From positions 1-64,000 of the forward strand of contig JAITRF010000077.1 of NCBI GenBank assembly GCA_031288535.1: a DNA stretch of 64,000 nucleotides. Reading direction: 5' to 3'. The notes beneath the pieces were generated by a model. The model did not search any database and had not been told where the DNA came from. It saw nothing but the letters and a program-made list of their open reading frames with translations. This DNA is from Desulfovibrio sp. (GTDB taxonomy: Bacteria > Desulfobacterota > Desulfovibrionia > Desulfovibrionales > Desulfovibrionaceae). Positions 25,554 through 36,127 of the stretch are shown in pieces. Both the position numbers and the translations under genes were made by a program. The number at the start of each line of letters is the position of its first letter. Positions within the stretch are counted from its first letter, which is position 1.

Positions 25554-25771
25554 TAATCAACCGCGCACAGAAACCCATAAGGAGAAGAAAACTATCTGAA
25601 ATTACTCGATTGTTTGGCTGAGGCGAATGCCGCACCGGCATTCGTGGTTCCAGGAACGTGTGAAAAATTTTGCTGATTTTCGCCGGTTCAGAGGAATATA
25701 CCGGCGGCTGTTGGCGCGGTGCAGGTCGGCTCGCAGTGTCGACCGGCTGTGTTTGAGGAAGGAGGAGTATA

Positions 25772-27166
25772 ATGAGAACGAAATTTCGCAGAAAAGTTTT
25801 TTGCATCCCCGCATTGGCGCTGGGTTTGATGTTGTCAAGCCCGGCCATGTCGTTTGCTGTGGACGGAATAGTCACCCTGCGCGACACGGTGGCGATAAGT
25901 TTGGCCTACAGCCCGAACATAAAAGCCTTTCAGGAATACCGGCAGGCCGCCGTTCACGATCTGCAGCGCGCCCGCAGCGGCTGGTTCCCGCGTGTAGACG
26001 CGCGCGCCGGCTGGGGCGTCGAGCAGGTGAGCGACACCTTCAATCGCGGTCATTCTGGCAGCAATATTGACAGGACCCGCGACTTTTACAGCCGTAGTGA
26101 AGCCAGTCTCACCATATCCCAGACCATCTGGGACGGACTGGCCACGCTGAACCGGGTGCGCATGGGCGAATCCCGTCTGGATTCCGCCGAGAGCCGTCTG
26201 ATCGACAATGCAGAAGGCATGGCTCTGGACGCGGTTCTGGCGCACGTTGAAGTCTACCGCCAGCGCCGCATCGTCGCCCTGGCCGAACTGAACGTCAAAA
26301 ACCACAAATCCATACGGTCTTCACAGTACCAGCGGCACAAGTCCGGGGCCTCGACCATGGCCGACGTGACCCAGACCCAGAGCCGTCTGGCCCGGACCGA
26401 GGCTTCGCTTACGGAAAGCCGCGCCGCCCTTGAGGTGGCCATCGCCAACTACAAGCGCCTCACCGGACGCGATCCGGGAGTGGTCGCGGCCCCCGAGGCC
26501 CCGGCCAGCGCCTATCCGAGCCTGGAAGCAGCCCTTGTAGCCACTCAGGCCGGAAACCTCAAAATCAAGGCGGGTCAGTCCGATATCGAAACCGCTCTTG
26601 CCCAGTATAAACTGGATCAGAGCAGCTTCCATCCGCAACTGTCCCTTGAGGCCGGTCCGACCTATTCCTACCGTAGCGGTTCCAGCCTCACCGACCAGGG
26701 TGGAGTGGAAATCATGCTGCGCGCCAGTTGGAATCTTTTCAACGGCGGCTATGACTATTACAACGTGAAAGGCGATCTGGCCCGTGCCCGTCAGTCCAAG
26801 CAGGAACTGGAAGACCTCAAGGACCAGCTTACGGAACAGACGGAAGCTTCCTGGGCGGAACTGAACTCCGCGCGCGAGCAGGCCAGACACTTCTCCAGCG
26901 CCGTGAATTACAGCACCAAAACTCGGAATATGTATATGGAACAGTTCAACGTCGGTCAGCGCTCATTGCTTGATCTGCTGGATTCCGAGAACGAACTGTT
27001 CAGCTATTCCATCCAGCTGGTCACGGCCCAGCTCAACGTGACAGCGGCCCAGTACCGCATGCTCGCTCTTGGCGGCGGTCTGATGGCCTCCTTGGGCATC
27101 AACCGTCAGGAACTGCCCATAGAGATTGACGTTTTCGGTCCTGAACGGCCCAATATTCGTCGTTAG
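25772..27166 (+). CDS. TolC/LapE-type outer-membrane channel of type I secretion
   Basis: A signal peptide (MRTKFRRKVFCIPALALGLM, cleavage near FAVDG) is followed by two homologous OEP repeats with long amphipathic helices, for example LRDTVAISLAYSPNIKAF and QYRMLALGGGLMASLG. Length is 464 residues, normal for TolC-like channels of LapE type. Three protomers would form the outer-membrane duct joined by the HlyD-type adaptors. GGAAGGAGGAG ends just before the ATG. Divergence from lapB, with which it should work, implies coordinated but separate transcription. A terminator follows 46 bp after the stop. Confidence 0.93.
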   Translation: MRTKFRRKVFCIPALALGLMLSSPAMSFAVDGIVTLRDTVAISLAYSPNIKAFQEYRQAAVHDLQRARSGWFPRVDARAGWGVEQVSDTFNRGHSGSNIDRTRDFYSRSEASLTISQTIWDGLATLNRVRMGESRLDSAESRLIDNAEGMALDAVLAHVEVYRQRRIVALAELNVKNHKSIRSSQYQRHKSGASTMADVTQTQSRLARTEASLTESRAALEVAIANYKRLTGRDPGVVAAPEAPASAYPSLEAALVATQAGNLKIKAGQSDIETALAQYKLDQSSFHPQLSLEAGPTYSYRSGSSLTDQGGVEIMLRASWNLFNGGYDYYNVKGDLARARQSKQELEDLKDQLTEQTEASWAELNSAREQARHFSSAVNYSTKTRNMYMEQFNVGQRSLLDLLDSENELFSYSIQLVTAQLNVTAAQYRMLALGGGLMASLGINRQELPIEIDVFGPERPNIRR

Positions 27167-27211
27167 AAACCTTCACAGCATTTCCTCCGCCTCAGTCTGC
27201 GGACAAACAGC

Positions 27212-27243
27212 ACAAATCCCGGGCGTCGCCGTCCGGGATTTGT
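27212..27243 (+). terminator. Rho-independent terminator after the tolC-type gene
   Basis: ACAAATCCCGG and CCGGGATTTGT form an 11-bp stem with loop GCGTCGCCGT, followed by CGTTT. It lies in the gap before the convergent mnmE gene, so it could serve both directions. Confidence 0.75.
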
Positions 27244-27317
27244 CGTTTCCGCCGCCGTTCGTGCCGAGTCGAACGCAAGCTTTTACCGGCCGGTCTGAAA
27301 GCAAATTGGCGCCAGAA

Positions 27318-29006
27318 TCACTTGCCGATGCAGAAAGAAGAAAAGATGCGCCCGAGCAATTCTTCGCCGGCACTTTTCCCGCTCACTTCGCCAAGTAACC
27401 GGGCCGCGCTTTCCAGGTGCAGAGCGAGAGCGTCCCGGGCAAATCCCGCCTTAAGCGCATCCTCCAAGGCGTGCAATTCATCCAGGGCGTTGCGAATCAG
27501 CCCCGACTGACGCAGATTGGGGGCCAGATCCCCTTCCGTTTCGCGTCCGGCAAGCAGGGCGGTTTGCACCACTTTAAGCAATTCAGCAAGACCGGCGCCG
27601 GTTTTGGCGGATATGGCGAGGCAGGGACAAATATTTTCCAACCCCCCGTCCCTTTCCGCCACCGCACGAATCTTCGGCGCATTCCCTGAGTCCCGGAGCT
27701 TGGGCGTGTCCGGCGCGTAATGCGGCCCGGGTCCGTTTGGGCCGGCGGGATAATCCACCGGCCGCACACGGCCGATTGCGTTCATGACCCAGGCGCGGAA
27801 GGCGGCGCAACGCGCGGCCAGTCCTTCGTTCCATTCCACGTTCGGGCCGGATGCCGGCTCGTCCTCGGCGCCTGCGCGGATAAGGTCGCATTTGTTCAGG
27901 ATCGCAATAATTTTCCCTTGCTCCAGCTTGTCTATGTGCCGGAGGAAAAACTCGACATCTTCCGACACAAGTTCGTCTCGCGCGTCCTTGAGATATAGTA
28001 TCAGGTCGGCTGCGCGCGCCAGTTCATGCGCCCTTCGTATACCCTCGCCCTCCACGCGCGTGATTTTGTCATCGTTCCCGCTTCGCCCTTCCGTCTTCGG
28101 CCTTCCGATCTCCCTATCTCCCAAATCCCGCAGCCCGGCGGTGTCGGCAAGGCGTAGCGCCAAGCCGCCTATATTGAGGTTTTCTTCAATATAATCACGG
28201 GTTGTCCCGGCTTCTTCAGAAACGATGGCCCGTTCGCGGCAGAGCAGTGCGTTCAGCAGACTGGATTTTCCGGCGTTGACCCGACCGCAGAGCACAACGG
28301 ACGCCCCTTCGCGCCAGAAGCGGGCGCGGGCAAAGGCGTCAAGAAGCCTTTCCAGACTTTGGCGGCAAAGGGACAGAGTCTGCGTAAAGGCAGCCGGAGA
28401 TAAAAGTTCGGCGTCTTCCTCTGGAAAATCCAAATCCAGAATGCTCTGAATGCGCATGGCATCCAGGGTTTCACGCACCTTTTCGATTTCCCGTCCCAGC
28501 GACCCGCCGAGTTTGGCGGCAGCGAGTCTGGCCCCGGCAGGGGTTTTCGCGTTGACAAGCTCGGCTACCGCCTCCGCCTGGGTCAGGTCCATGCGCCCGT
28601 TCAGAAAGGCGCGCAGGGTGAATTCTCCGGGTCCTGCCGGTCGCGCTCCTGCGCTGACGGCCGCTTCAAGCAGGGCGCCGGTCACGCCGGACCCGCCGTG
28701 GCAGTGGACCTCGCCCGCGTCTTCTCCGGTCGCGGAAGCAGGGCCGGGCATGTATACCGCCAGCACCTCGTCCAGACGGCGGCCTGTCTCGTCCAGGGCA
28801 TAGCCGTGATGCAGGCGGCGGGGGCAAAAGACAAAGGCATCCGAAGCGCCGTCAGCGAACGCAGGGGATTTTCCGGCTGCCTTTTTGGCGGGCAGGAAGA
28901 TGCTGTGCAGGATTTCCTGAACTTTCGGGCCGCTGAGGCGCAAGACGGCTATAGCGCCCGGGCCCGGCGGGGTGGCGATGGCGGCGATGGTGTCAGATCT
29001 GCTCAT
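27318..29006 (-). CDS. mnmE: tRNA uridine-34 5-carboxymethylaminomethyl modification GTPase
   Basis: With MnmG, MnmE modifies U34 of tRNAs reading NNA/NNG codons. The N-terminal folate-binding domain begins MSRSDTIAAIATPPGPG. The G domain has GRVNAGKSS, DTAGLR, NKCD and SAKTG, and the invariant C-terminus CIGK is present. I start at ATG 29006, which aligns with known N-termini and overlaps trmI by 14 bp. The track start is a TTG. Two insertions are unusual: about 20 charged residues right after DTAGLR in switch II, and a Pro-rich stretch of about 35 residues between NKCD and SAKTG. Length is 562 residues against about 455 normally. Confidence 0.93.
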   Translation of the reverse strand: MSRSDTIAAIATPPGPGAIAVLRLSGPKVQEILHSIFLPAKKAAGKSPAFADGASDAFVFCPRRLHHGYALDETGRRLDEVLAVYMPGPASATGEDAGEVHCHGGSGVTGALLEAAVSAGARPAGPGEFTLRAFLNGRMDLTQAEAVAELVNAKTPAGARLAAAKLGGSLGREIEKVRETLDAMRIQSILDLDFPEEDAELLSPAAFTQTLSLCRQSLERLLDAFARARFWREGASVVLCGRVNAGKSSLLNALLCRERAIVSEEAGTTRDYIEENLNIGGLALRLADTAGLRDLGDREIGRPKTEGRSGNDDKITRVEGEGIRRAHELARAADLILYLKDARDELVSEDVEFFLRHIDKLEQGKIIAILNKCDLIRAGAEDEPASGPNVEWNEGLAARCAAFRAWVMNAIGRVRPVDYPAGPNGPGPHYAPDTPKLRDSGNAPKIRAVAERDGGLENICPCLAISAKTGAGLAELLKVVQTALLAGRETEGDLAPNLRQSGLIRNALDELHALEDALKAGFARDALALHLESAARLLGEVSGKSAGEELLGRIFSSFCIGK

Positions 29007-29862
29007 CGGAATCGGCAAAGTCATGCAGACGCCGCTCAAGAGCGGCGCGTTGCTTGCGCTCCCGAGTTCCGAGCGGCTTCAAGTTTTCAAATTCCCTCGA
29101 TTTTTCCTGTTTGCGGGCAAAGATGAGAAAGCCGGTATGCGCCGTCATGCGGTCCGCCGGGCGCAGGCGATCCGCCACGGCTTTCCAGGGGCGCACGAGA
29201 ATCTCCTCCACCTCGACCTCGTCAAAGGCCAGCCTTTCCATGCCTTTAAGCAAACGGGAAACCTGATCTGCTGTGGGCAGCAAAAAGGCGAAGATACCGC
29301 CCGGTTTCACCGCCGTCTGGGCCTGTTCCAGATAATTCCAGGGTTCGCGCAGATCCAGAAAAAGGGCGTCGGCGTCCTTTTGTTCAAAACCGTCGCCGAT
29401 GTCGCGCAAGTACTGGGTCACGTTTTCTCCAAGCCCCGCCCAGTTCAGGTTGCGCCGACAGAGATCGAAAAATTCCCGGCTGGCCTCATAGCTGTAGATG
29501 TGGCCGGAGCCTCCGCAAAACCAGGACAGGGCCAGGGTGAGTCCGCCCGAACCGGATCCGGCCTCGATAATGTTCCGGTCCCGCCCGACTCCGAGACGCA
29601 TGCATATATACCCGATATCTTTGGGATACATGATTTGCGTACGTCGTTTTACGCCGCGCACCAAGTCATAGAGGGTGGGCCGTTGAATCCGGTACGGCAC
29701 GCCCTGAAGCGTTTTCACCTCTGTGCCGTAGTCGGCTGCGGCGAGAAACGCCGCCGGCAGCACACCGTCGTTGCCGTGAATGTCGGCGCCCTGCGTCAGG
29801 CGGCGCAAGCTGCGCTTGCCTGATGGAGCGACAAGTATGATCAGGTCTCCGTAGGCCGGCAT
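28993..29862 (-). CDS. trmI: tRNA (adenine-58-N1)-methyltransferase, TrmI type
   Basis: An N-terminal small barrel is followed by a class I Rossmann methylase domain. MYPKDIGYICMRLGVGRDRNIIEAGSGSGGLT gives the SAM-binding motif, and LFLDLREPWNYLEQAQTAVKPGG the catalytic Asp region. The bacterial/archaeal TrmI tetramer makes m1A58 in the T-loop of tRNAs. Length is 289 residues. A basic C-terminal tail (GTRERKQRAALERRL) is extra. It lies 9 bp downstream of ilvD and overlaps mnmE, so two tRNA-modification genes are cotranscribed. Confidence 0.9.
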   Translation of the reverse strand: MPAYGDLIILVAPSGKRSLRRLTQGADIHGNDGVLPAAFLAAADYGTEVKTLQGVPYRIQRPTLYDLVRGVKRRTQIMYPKDIGYICMRLGVGRDRNIIEAGSGSGGLTLALSWFCGGSGHIYSYEASREFFDLCRRNLNWAGLGENVTQYLRDIGDGFEQKDADALFLDLREPWNYLEQAQTAVKPGGIFAFLLPTADQVSRLLKGMERLAFDEVEVEEILVRPWKAVADRLRPADRMTAHTGFLIFARKQEKSREFENLKPLGTRERKQRAALERRLHDFADSDEQI

Positions 29863-29871
29863 ATTCGCGGA

Positions 29872-31560
29872 TCAATCCCTGAACACGGCCCCGCCGGCTG
29901 CCGATCCGACCTGGCGCGCATAGCGGCGCAGGAAGGGCGAGGGGATATCTTTTTCCATGGGCTTGAAGGCGCCAAGACGTTTTGCCAGTTTGTCTCCGTC
30001 CAGCACAAGTTCCAGTTTGCGCCCGGGGATGTCGATAAGGATGGAATCTCCGTCTTCCACAACGCCAATAGGCCCGCCTTCCGCGGCTTCCGGGGAAACA
30101 TGCCCTATGGCCGCTCCCCGCGATCCCCCGGAAAAGCGCCCGTCCGTGATCAGGGCCACGTCTCCGTCCAGACCCATGCCGGCTATGGCTGAAGTGGGGG
30201 TGAGCATTTCCCGCATCCCCGGTCCGCCGCGCGGACCTTCATAGCGAACCACCACACAGTCCCCGGCTTTGATCTTTCCTCCCAGTATGGCCGCCACTGC
30301 CTCTTCCTCCGAATTGAAAACCCTGGCCGTGACTGTGCGCCTCAGCATGGAGGGGAGAACCGCGAACTGTTTCACAACGGCCCCGTCCGGGGCGAGGTTT
30401 CCTCTGAGTATGGCTATCCCTCCCTCCGGATAGTGCGGATTGTTCAGGGGACGGATGACTTCCGGGTTCCGGTTCGCGGCCTTCAGTTCTTTCAGGTTCT
30501 CGGCGACGCTGCGCCCGGTGACGGTGAGCGCGTCCCCGTGCAGGAGGTTTCCCTCAAGAAGCGAGGCCATCACGGCCGGAATGCCTCCGGCGGCGTGCAA
30601 ATCCTGGATGTGCGGACGTCCGGCCGGGGAGAGCTTACACAGATTGGGCGTGCGGCGGCTGATCTCGTCAAATATTTCCAGGGTGAGCGGCAGACCGGCC
30701 TCGCGAAAAATCGCGGGCAGATGCAGAACAGTGTTCGAGGAACCGCCGAGGGCCATGTCCACGGCAGTGGCGTTGGCCACGGATTTTTCCGTGACGATGT
30801 CTCTGGGGAGGATATTTTTCTCCAGAAGGGCCATGACTCCGGCCCCGGCCTGCTTGGCCAGGCGGATGCGGTCAGCGGACACGGCGGGGACGGTGCCGTT
30901 CCCCGGAAGGGCCAGACCTATGGTTTCGGCTATACAGTTCATGGTGTTGGCCGTGTACATTCCGGCGCAGGAACCGCATCCCGGACAGGCGTTTTCCGCA
31001 AGGCTCTCCAGTTCGTCTTCTTTCATGGTCCCTGCTCGCACACGGCCTACGCCTTCAAATACCGCGATCAGATCTGACGCGGCTCCGTTCCGATCCGGCA
31101 TTCCCGCGCCCGCCAGCATGGGACCTCCGCTGACCATGACAGCCGGAATATTCAGGCGCAGCATGGCCATGAGCATTCCGGGGACTGTTTTGTCGCAGTT
31201 GGGGATTAGTACAAGGGCGTCGAAAGGATGGGCATTGGCCATGAGTTCGACGGAATCGGCGATTATTTCCCGGCTGGGCAGGGAAAATTTCATCCCCTCG
31301 TGGTTCATGGCCAGTCCGTCGCAGACGGCGATGGCCGGAAATTCCAGAGGCGTGCCACCGGCGCTGCGTACCCCGGCTTTCGCCGCCTCCGACAAGGCGC
31401 GCAGGTGGAGGTGTCCGGGGACTATTTCGTTGAATCCGTTCACTATGCCGACAAGCGGGCGTTCGATTTCTTCCCTGGTCAGACCGAGGGCGTAAAGAAG
31501 GGAACGGTGCGGGGCTTTTTCCAGTCCCTGTGTCATGCGCCGACTGCGTGTGCCTTTCAT
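29872..31560 (-). CDS. ilvD: Dihydroxy-acid dehydratase
   Basis: IlvD converts 2,3-dihydroxy-isovalerate and -methylvalerate to the 2-oxo acids in valine and isoleucine synthesis. Fe-S ligands appear in [11 protein letters not shown] and [18 protein letters not shown], and the family N-terminus [17 protein letters not shown] is clear. ATG 31560 follows AAGGAATTTCCC, and the 562-residue length is standard. The Fe-S centre is oxygen-sensitive, in keeping with an anaerobe. The upstream region has the inverted repeat TTGGCGG...CCGCCAA at 31584-31610. It is separated from ilvBNC by the rRNA methylase gene. Confidence 0.96.
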   Translation of the reverse strand: MKGTRSRRMTQGLEKAPHRSLLYALGLTREEIERPLVGIVNGFNEIVPGHLHLRALSEAAKAGVRSAGGTPLEFPAIAVCDGLAMNHEGMKFSLPSREIIADSVELMANAHPFDALVLIPNCDKTVPGMLMAMLRLNIPAVMVSGGPMLAGAGMPDRNGAASDLIAVFEGVGRVRAGTMKEDELESLAENACPGCGSCAGMYTANTMNCIAETIGLALPGNGTVPAVSADRIRLAKQAGAGVMALLEKNILPRDIVTEKSVANATAVDMALGGSSNTVLHLPAIFREAGLPLTLEIFDEISRRTPNLCKLSPAGRPHIQDLHAAGGIPAVMASLLEGNLLHGDALTVTGRSVAENLKELKAANRNPEVIRPLNNPHYPEGGIAILRGNLAPDGAVVKQFAVLPSMLRRTVTARVFNSEEEAVAAILGGKIKAGDCVVVRYEGPRGGPGMREMLTPTSAIAGMGLDGDVALITDGRFSGGSRGAAIGHVSPEAAEGGPIGVVEDGDSILIDIPGRKLELVLDGDKLAKRLGAFKPMEKDIPSPFLRRYARQVGSAAGGAVFRD

Positions 31561-31583
31561 GGGAAATTCCTTGTTCGATTTTA

Positions 31584-31610
31584 TTGGCGGACGTTTCTTG
31601 ACACCGCCAA
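31584..31610. promoter_or_regulatory. Inverted repeat upstream of ilvD, possible operator
   Basis: TTGGCGG and CCGCCAA flank 13 bases, 24 bp upstream of the ilvD start codon. The position suits an operator or a leader hairpin. No known regulator site was matched. Confidence 0.35.
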
Positions 31611-31728
31611 GGATGACTTGTAGTTCCCAACGTCGGAATTTGCAAATAAAATATCTGCCGGCGTCTGTGCGGCAACAAAAATATGTTTGTTATTTTTGCA
31701 ATTAGACACCAGGCGAGAAACTGCGACC

Positions 31729-33222
31729 ATGAGTTTTCCATCCCCCAGATCTTTCCGCATGACCTGCGTTGTGGAAGAAATTCCCCAAGTGGAAGATCTG
31801 CTGCGCGCCCAAGGTTTTGTTTTTGAGACAGACCCTTTTTACGCTCCCGCCCGTCGTCTGTTGCGCGCCCCTCTCCCTCTCGGGGCGGGTCTCGCCGCTT
31901 TTTTCGGCTGTATTTATATCCAGGACCGTTCATCCATGCTCCCTCCTCTGGCATTAGAGCCTGCGGCGGGCGAGAATATCCTGGACATTTGCGCCAGTCC
32001 GGGAGGAAAGACCTCCATGCTTGCCCGTATGGGCGGCGACTGTTTTGTACTTGGAAACGAACCCGCGCCGAAACGTCTGACTGTGCTGCGCGCCAACCTG
32101 CATGCGCAGAATCTGCTTAACTGCGCTACGGTTTCCTGTCCGGGCGAAGATTTTCCCCTTCCGGGGGTTTCTTTTGCAGGCTGGGATGCGATTTTGCTGG
32201 ACCCACCGTGCAGCGGCTGGGGGACGGTGGAAAAAAATCCCGGAGTGAGAAAACTCTGGCGCGGCGACAAGATAAAAACCCTTACCGGCCTGCAGCGCAG
32301 GCTTCTCGCGCGGGCGGCGCGTCTTTTGAGGCCGGGCGGGCGGCTCGTCTATTCCACCTGTACCGGCAACGGCGCTGAGAATGAAGAACAAATACGCTAT
32401 GCCTGCGAAGAACTCGGCTTGGAGTTTACCCCCTTGTCTTCCACTCCACCCTTCTTTGCCCTGGAAGAAGCTTACTTGCCTCAATACACCGGAGTATGGC
32501 GGATAAGAACGGGAGGGGCTTGCGCGGGCGATTTCGGCGGGCAGGGTTTTTTTGTGGCCGTACTGCGAAAACCGTGGGATTGCCGAACCTCCGGCAAGGG
32601 GAGCGCGGGCACGCGCGCGCCAGGGACTGAAGATCGTCCCGGAAGGGAAAGCGGTGGAAACAATTTTCCTGAGCCCGTTCCAGAGCGGTTTAACTTTGAA
32701 AATGCGCGCTACGGGAACTTGTCCGCAAATCCTTGCCGCGGGACTGTCGCGAAAAGAACCTGCCTCGCCGTCAAGCGACAATTTCAAAGTGAAAATGTCC
32801 TGGGACGCGAAGTCCTTGCCGGGCCGTACCTTGATCCGTCCCTGCTTCCGGACGGTGATGTTACAGCCTTTGGGAACCAAGTATATTTCCTCCCCGGGAC
32901 CCTGCGCACGGCGCCTGAGCTTGCCGTCCGGCCTTATTGCAGGCGGGGTTTTCTCCTGGGAAGCGCGGGCATGGACGGGAGGATACGCACAAACCCCCGG
33001 CTACGGGCGCTTATGCCGACTCGCGCCGCGCTTGCTGCCTCCGGTACGCCTTTCCTCTCGGTGGACGAAGTCGGGCCTCTCCTCGATCTGCTCGAAGGCC
33101 GCGGGCTCGGCGTCAAAGTCAAGATGAAGGAAATAGGCCTCTACTTCCGCGATCTCCCTTTGTGCAGGCTTTCCGTCAAAGGGGGCAGGGCGGTTTTGCC
33201 GCCGCTCGGGAAGACGGGCTGA
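31729..33222 (+). CDS. RsmB/RsmF-family rRNA (cytosine-5) methyltransferase carrying an in-frame family A repeat
   Basis: The methylase core has DICASPGGKTSMLARM (SAM site), LDPPCSGWG and YSTCT, the two Cys motifs of RNA m5C methylases. A C-terminal RsmF-like segment follows (ALMPTRAALAASGTPFLSVD, GLYFRDLPLCRLS). The start at ATG 31729 gives 497 residues; the track start adds 14 from the AT-rich leader. Residues about 318-358 (including NLSANPCRGTVAKRTCLAVK) are encoded by repeat A4 and sit in the linker between domains, leaving the frame open. The likely target is a single cytosine in 16S rRNA. The specific position is not predictable. Confidence 0.88.
   Translation: MSFPSPRSFRMTCVVEEIPQVEDLLRAQGFVFETDPFYAPARRLLRAPLPLGAGLAAFFGCIYIQDRSSMLPPLALEPAAGENILDICASPGGKTSMLARMGGDCFVLGNEPAPKRLTVLRANLHAQNLLNCATVSCPGEDFPLPGVSFAGWDAILLDPPCSGWGTVEKNPGVRKLWRGDKIKTLTGLQRRLLARAARLLRPGGRLVYSTCTGNGAENEEQIRYACEELGLEFTPLSSTPPFFALEEAYLPQYTGVWRIRTGGACAGDFGGQGFFVAVLRKPWDCRTSGKGSAGTRAPGTEDRPGRESGGNNFPEPVPERFNFENARYGNLSANPCRGTVAKRTCLAVKRQFQSENVLGREVLAGPYLDPSLLPDGDVTAFGNQVYFLPGTLRTAPELAVRPYCRRGFLLGSAGMDGRIRTNPRLRALMPTRAALAASGTPFLSVDEVGPLLDLLEGRGLGVKVKMKEIGLYFRDLPLCRLSVKGGRAVLPPLGKTG
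32680..32800 (-). repeat. Family A structured repeat, copy A4, inside the rRNA methylase gene
   Basis: This copy lies in reverse orientation relative to A1-A3. In the plus direction it reads CAGAGCGGTTTAACTTTGAAAATG, CAAATCCTTGCCGCGGGACTGTCGCG, CGCCGTCAAGCGACAATTTCAAAG. It carries no stop in the host frame and adds about 40 residues to the protein. Confidence 0.85.
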
Positions 33223-33245
33223 GCAATTTCACTTCGAAATTGCTC
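33221..33245 (+). terminator. Hairpin overlapping the rRNA methylase stop codon
   Basis: GAGCAATTTC and GAAATTGCTC form a perfect 10-bp stem around ACTTC. The stop codon TGA overlaps its first two bases. There is no T tract, so a factor-independent stop is doubtful; it may act in mRNA stability. Confidence 0.4.
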
Positions 33246-33266
33246 TGGCGGCCGCGCGAGCGGACG

Positions 33267-33322
33267 CCCGCCGTGAAGGCGCAAGCGCAATTTATTTGCG
33301 CGGTTAAGCGCCGGAGCGGGCG
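33267..33322 (+). repeat. Family B fragment (B5)
   Basis: CGCCGTGAAGGCGCAAGCGCAATTTA and AAGCGCCGGAGCGGGCG resemble the central part of B2 (GCCGCGAAGGCGCTGGCGGC, AAAGCGCCGGAGCGGGCGTGCC). The ends are missing, and similarity is partial. Confidence 0.4.
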
Positions 33323-33361
33323 CGGCCTGAAAATAAACCGTGTATAATCTCAAAGGTAAAA

Positions 33362-33491
33362 TGCTCTGGAACATTTTACGCTTGAAATGCTTGCTTAACG
33401 GCGGGCAAAGCCCGCCTGCAAGCATTTCACGGCAAGGAGTTGCAAGCAAATCCTTGCAGAGCAGTCCAAATTTCAAAGTTGAACTGTTCTA
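33362..33491 (+). repeat. Family A structured repeat, copy A5
   Basis: The first stem is GAAATGCTTGC/GCAAGCATTTC enclosing GGCGGGC-AAA-GCCCGCC, compared with GATTGTCGC/GCGACAATC in A2; both strands of the stem have changed together. Then come GCAAGGAGTTGC-AA-GCAAATCCTTGC and AGAGCAGT...ACTGTTCT. With B5 it fills the 460-bp space between the rRNA methylase and the next gene. Confidence 0.9.
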
Positions 33492-33685
33492 ATTTCAATT
33501 TCAATGCCGGCAAAAATTACTTCAATTTTATCGGTCATTGGAATTACGCAAAAAATCAGGCGTAAAGCAGTCAAGCCGGTTTGAGTGCAAAGCGGCGTCA
33601 GGCGGCCCCCGGATGTTTCGGCATCAATATTGCTTACAATCTTTCCGTACGGGGATTGGGAAAAAAATGCCGCCAAGGAGTTCTT

Positions 33686-34285
33686 GTGAGTCAGAACATC
33701 TCCTCTTCGCAGGCAGTCGATCCGCAATTCCCGGCTCCGGGGGCGAATACCTGCTATGCGGATTTCGGGACGGACAGCCCGGCCGATTTCGGATCCTGCG
33801 ATGATCTGTCCAAGATATTGGGCAGATTGAAGAAATTTCTGTCCCATCTGGATTTGGGCGAAGCGGAAGCCTTTGATGTAGAAGGCGCGGCCGGTTCGCG
33901 TCTGATCCTTCAGTTGTCCGACAGCCTGTCCAAGTTGCAGGATGATTTTCTGGAAACCCTCAATGACGGATTGGAGCGATGCGGAGCCGACCTTTCCGCG
34001 AAGCGGACGTTGCGCCTGGAAGGCGCGGCCCGTCTGGTTTCCGTGGGCGACGACCCGCAACGTCGGGAAGTGGAGAGCTTATTGGCCTCGGATTCGCGGC
34101 TTGCTTCCGTGTTCGCGGAGATATCCGCGCGGGCCTTTCTTTTGCGCGCATTGCGCGAGCTTCATAACGCCGTGTTTCGGATCGCTCCGGAAGGCGGGGC
34201 CGGATGTTATCAGCTCAGCCTGAAAGGCGACATGAGCCATTTTTATTTTGCAAAGCCAAGCGCCTTTGCAAATCCGGGAACCTGA
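33686..34285 (+). CDS. Hypothetical protein, 199 residues
   Basis: GTG at 33686 has AAGGAG 5 nt upstream, so I start there and not at the track's 33581, whose extra 35 residues look non-coding. The product is soluble, mostly helical, with leucine-rich amphipathic stretches (LSKILGRLKKFLSHLDL, LSDSLSKLQDDFLETLNDGL, FLLRALRELHNAVF). It has no signal peptide or recognised domain. I do not recognise the family. It appears monocistronic and ends at two nested hairpins. Confidence 0.6.
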   Translation: MSQNISSSQAVDPQFPAPGANTCYADFGTDSPADFGSCDDLSKILGRLKKFLSHLDLGEAEAFDVEGAAGSRLILQLSDSLSKLQDDFLETLNDGLERCGADLSAKRTLRLEGAARLVSVGDDPQRREVESLLASDSRLASVFAEISARAFLLRALRELHNAVFRIAPEGGAGCYQLSLKGDMSHFYFAKPSAFANPGT

Positions 34286-34340
34286 GTTCGCAAAGGCGCG
34301 TTTCCGCCGAAGCAAATTGCGTTCGGCAATTTGCTTCGGC
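34260..34340 (+). terminator. Two consecutive strong hairpins, convergent terminator region
   Basis: GCGCCTTTGC pairs with GCAAAGGCGC (34260-34299), overlapping the stop codon of the hypothetical gene. Then GCCGAAGCAAATTGC-GTTCG-GCAATTTGCTTCGGC (34306-34340) forms a 15-bp perfect stem. The location, between convergent genes (hypothetical and ilvC), suits a bidirectional stop, although the T tract is weak. Confidence 0.65.
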
Positions 34341-34381
34341 TCTGAGATTTCGGTAACTTCGCCCCTGGACAGGCGAAGGGA

Positions 34382-35979
<1,598 letters not shown>

Positions 35980-36000
35980 TATGGTCTCCTGAAAGATTTG

Positions 36001-36020
36001 CCGCCTGCTCCGGCAGGCGG
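36001..36020. other. Hairpin between ilvB and ilvN
   Basis: CCGCCTGC and GCAGGCGG form an 8-bp GC-only stem 20 bp upstream of the ilvN start. It could stabilise mRNA or tune the ratio of large to small subunit. There is no T tract. Confidence 0.4.
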
Positions 36021-36127
36021 GCTGGCCTCTCCGGCGGTGGCGGACGGGTTTACGCCAAATCGGAATACGGTTTTCCAGGTCGGATTGTTTGAATATGAAA
36101 TCGGAGGCGTTGCACAGCACAACAGCC

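Larger units (their letters stand above)
25233..25771. other. AT-rich divergent intergenic region between lapB and tolC-type gene
   Basis: No gene is seen. The segment 25380-25560 is much richer in A+T than its surroundings, with long A runs. It contains the perfect hairpin AAATCGGGAAGATA-GATA-TATCTTCCCGATTT (25468-25499) followed by T-rich sequence, and a TTGACA promoter motif pointing at the tolC-type gene. A leader of about 210 nt precedes that gene and includes GAATGCC-GCACC-GGCATTC. The AT-rich block is a plausible site for regulator or nucleoid-protein binding. Confidence 0.55.
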
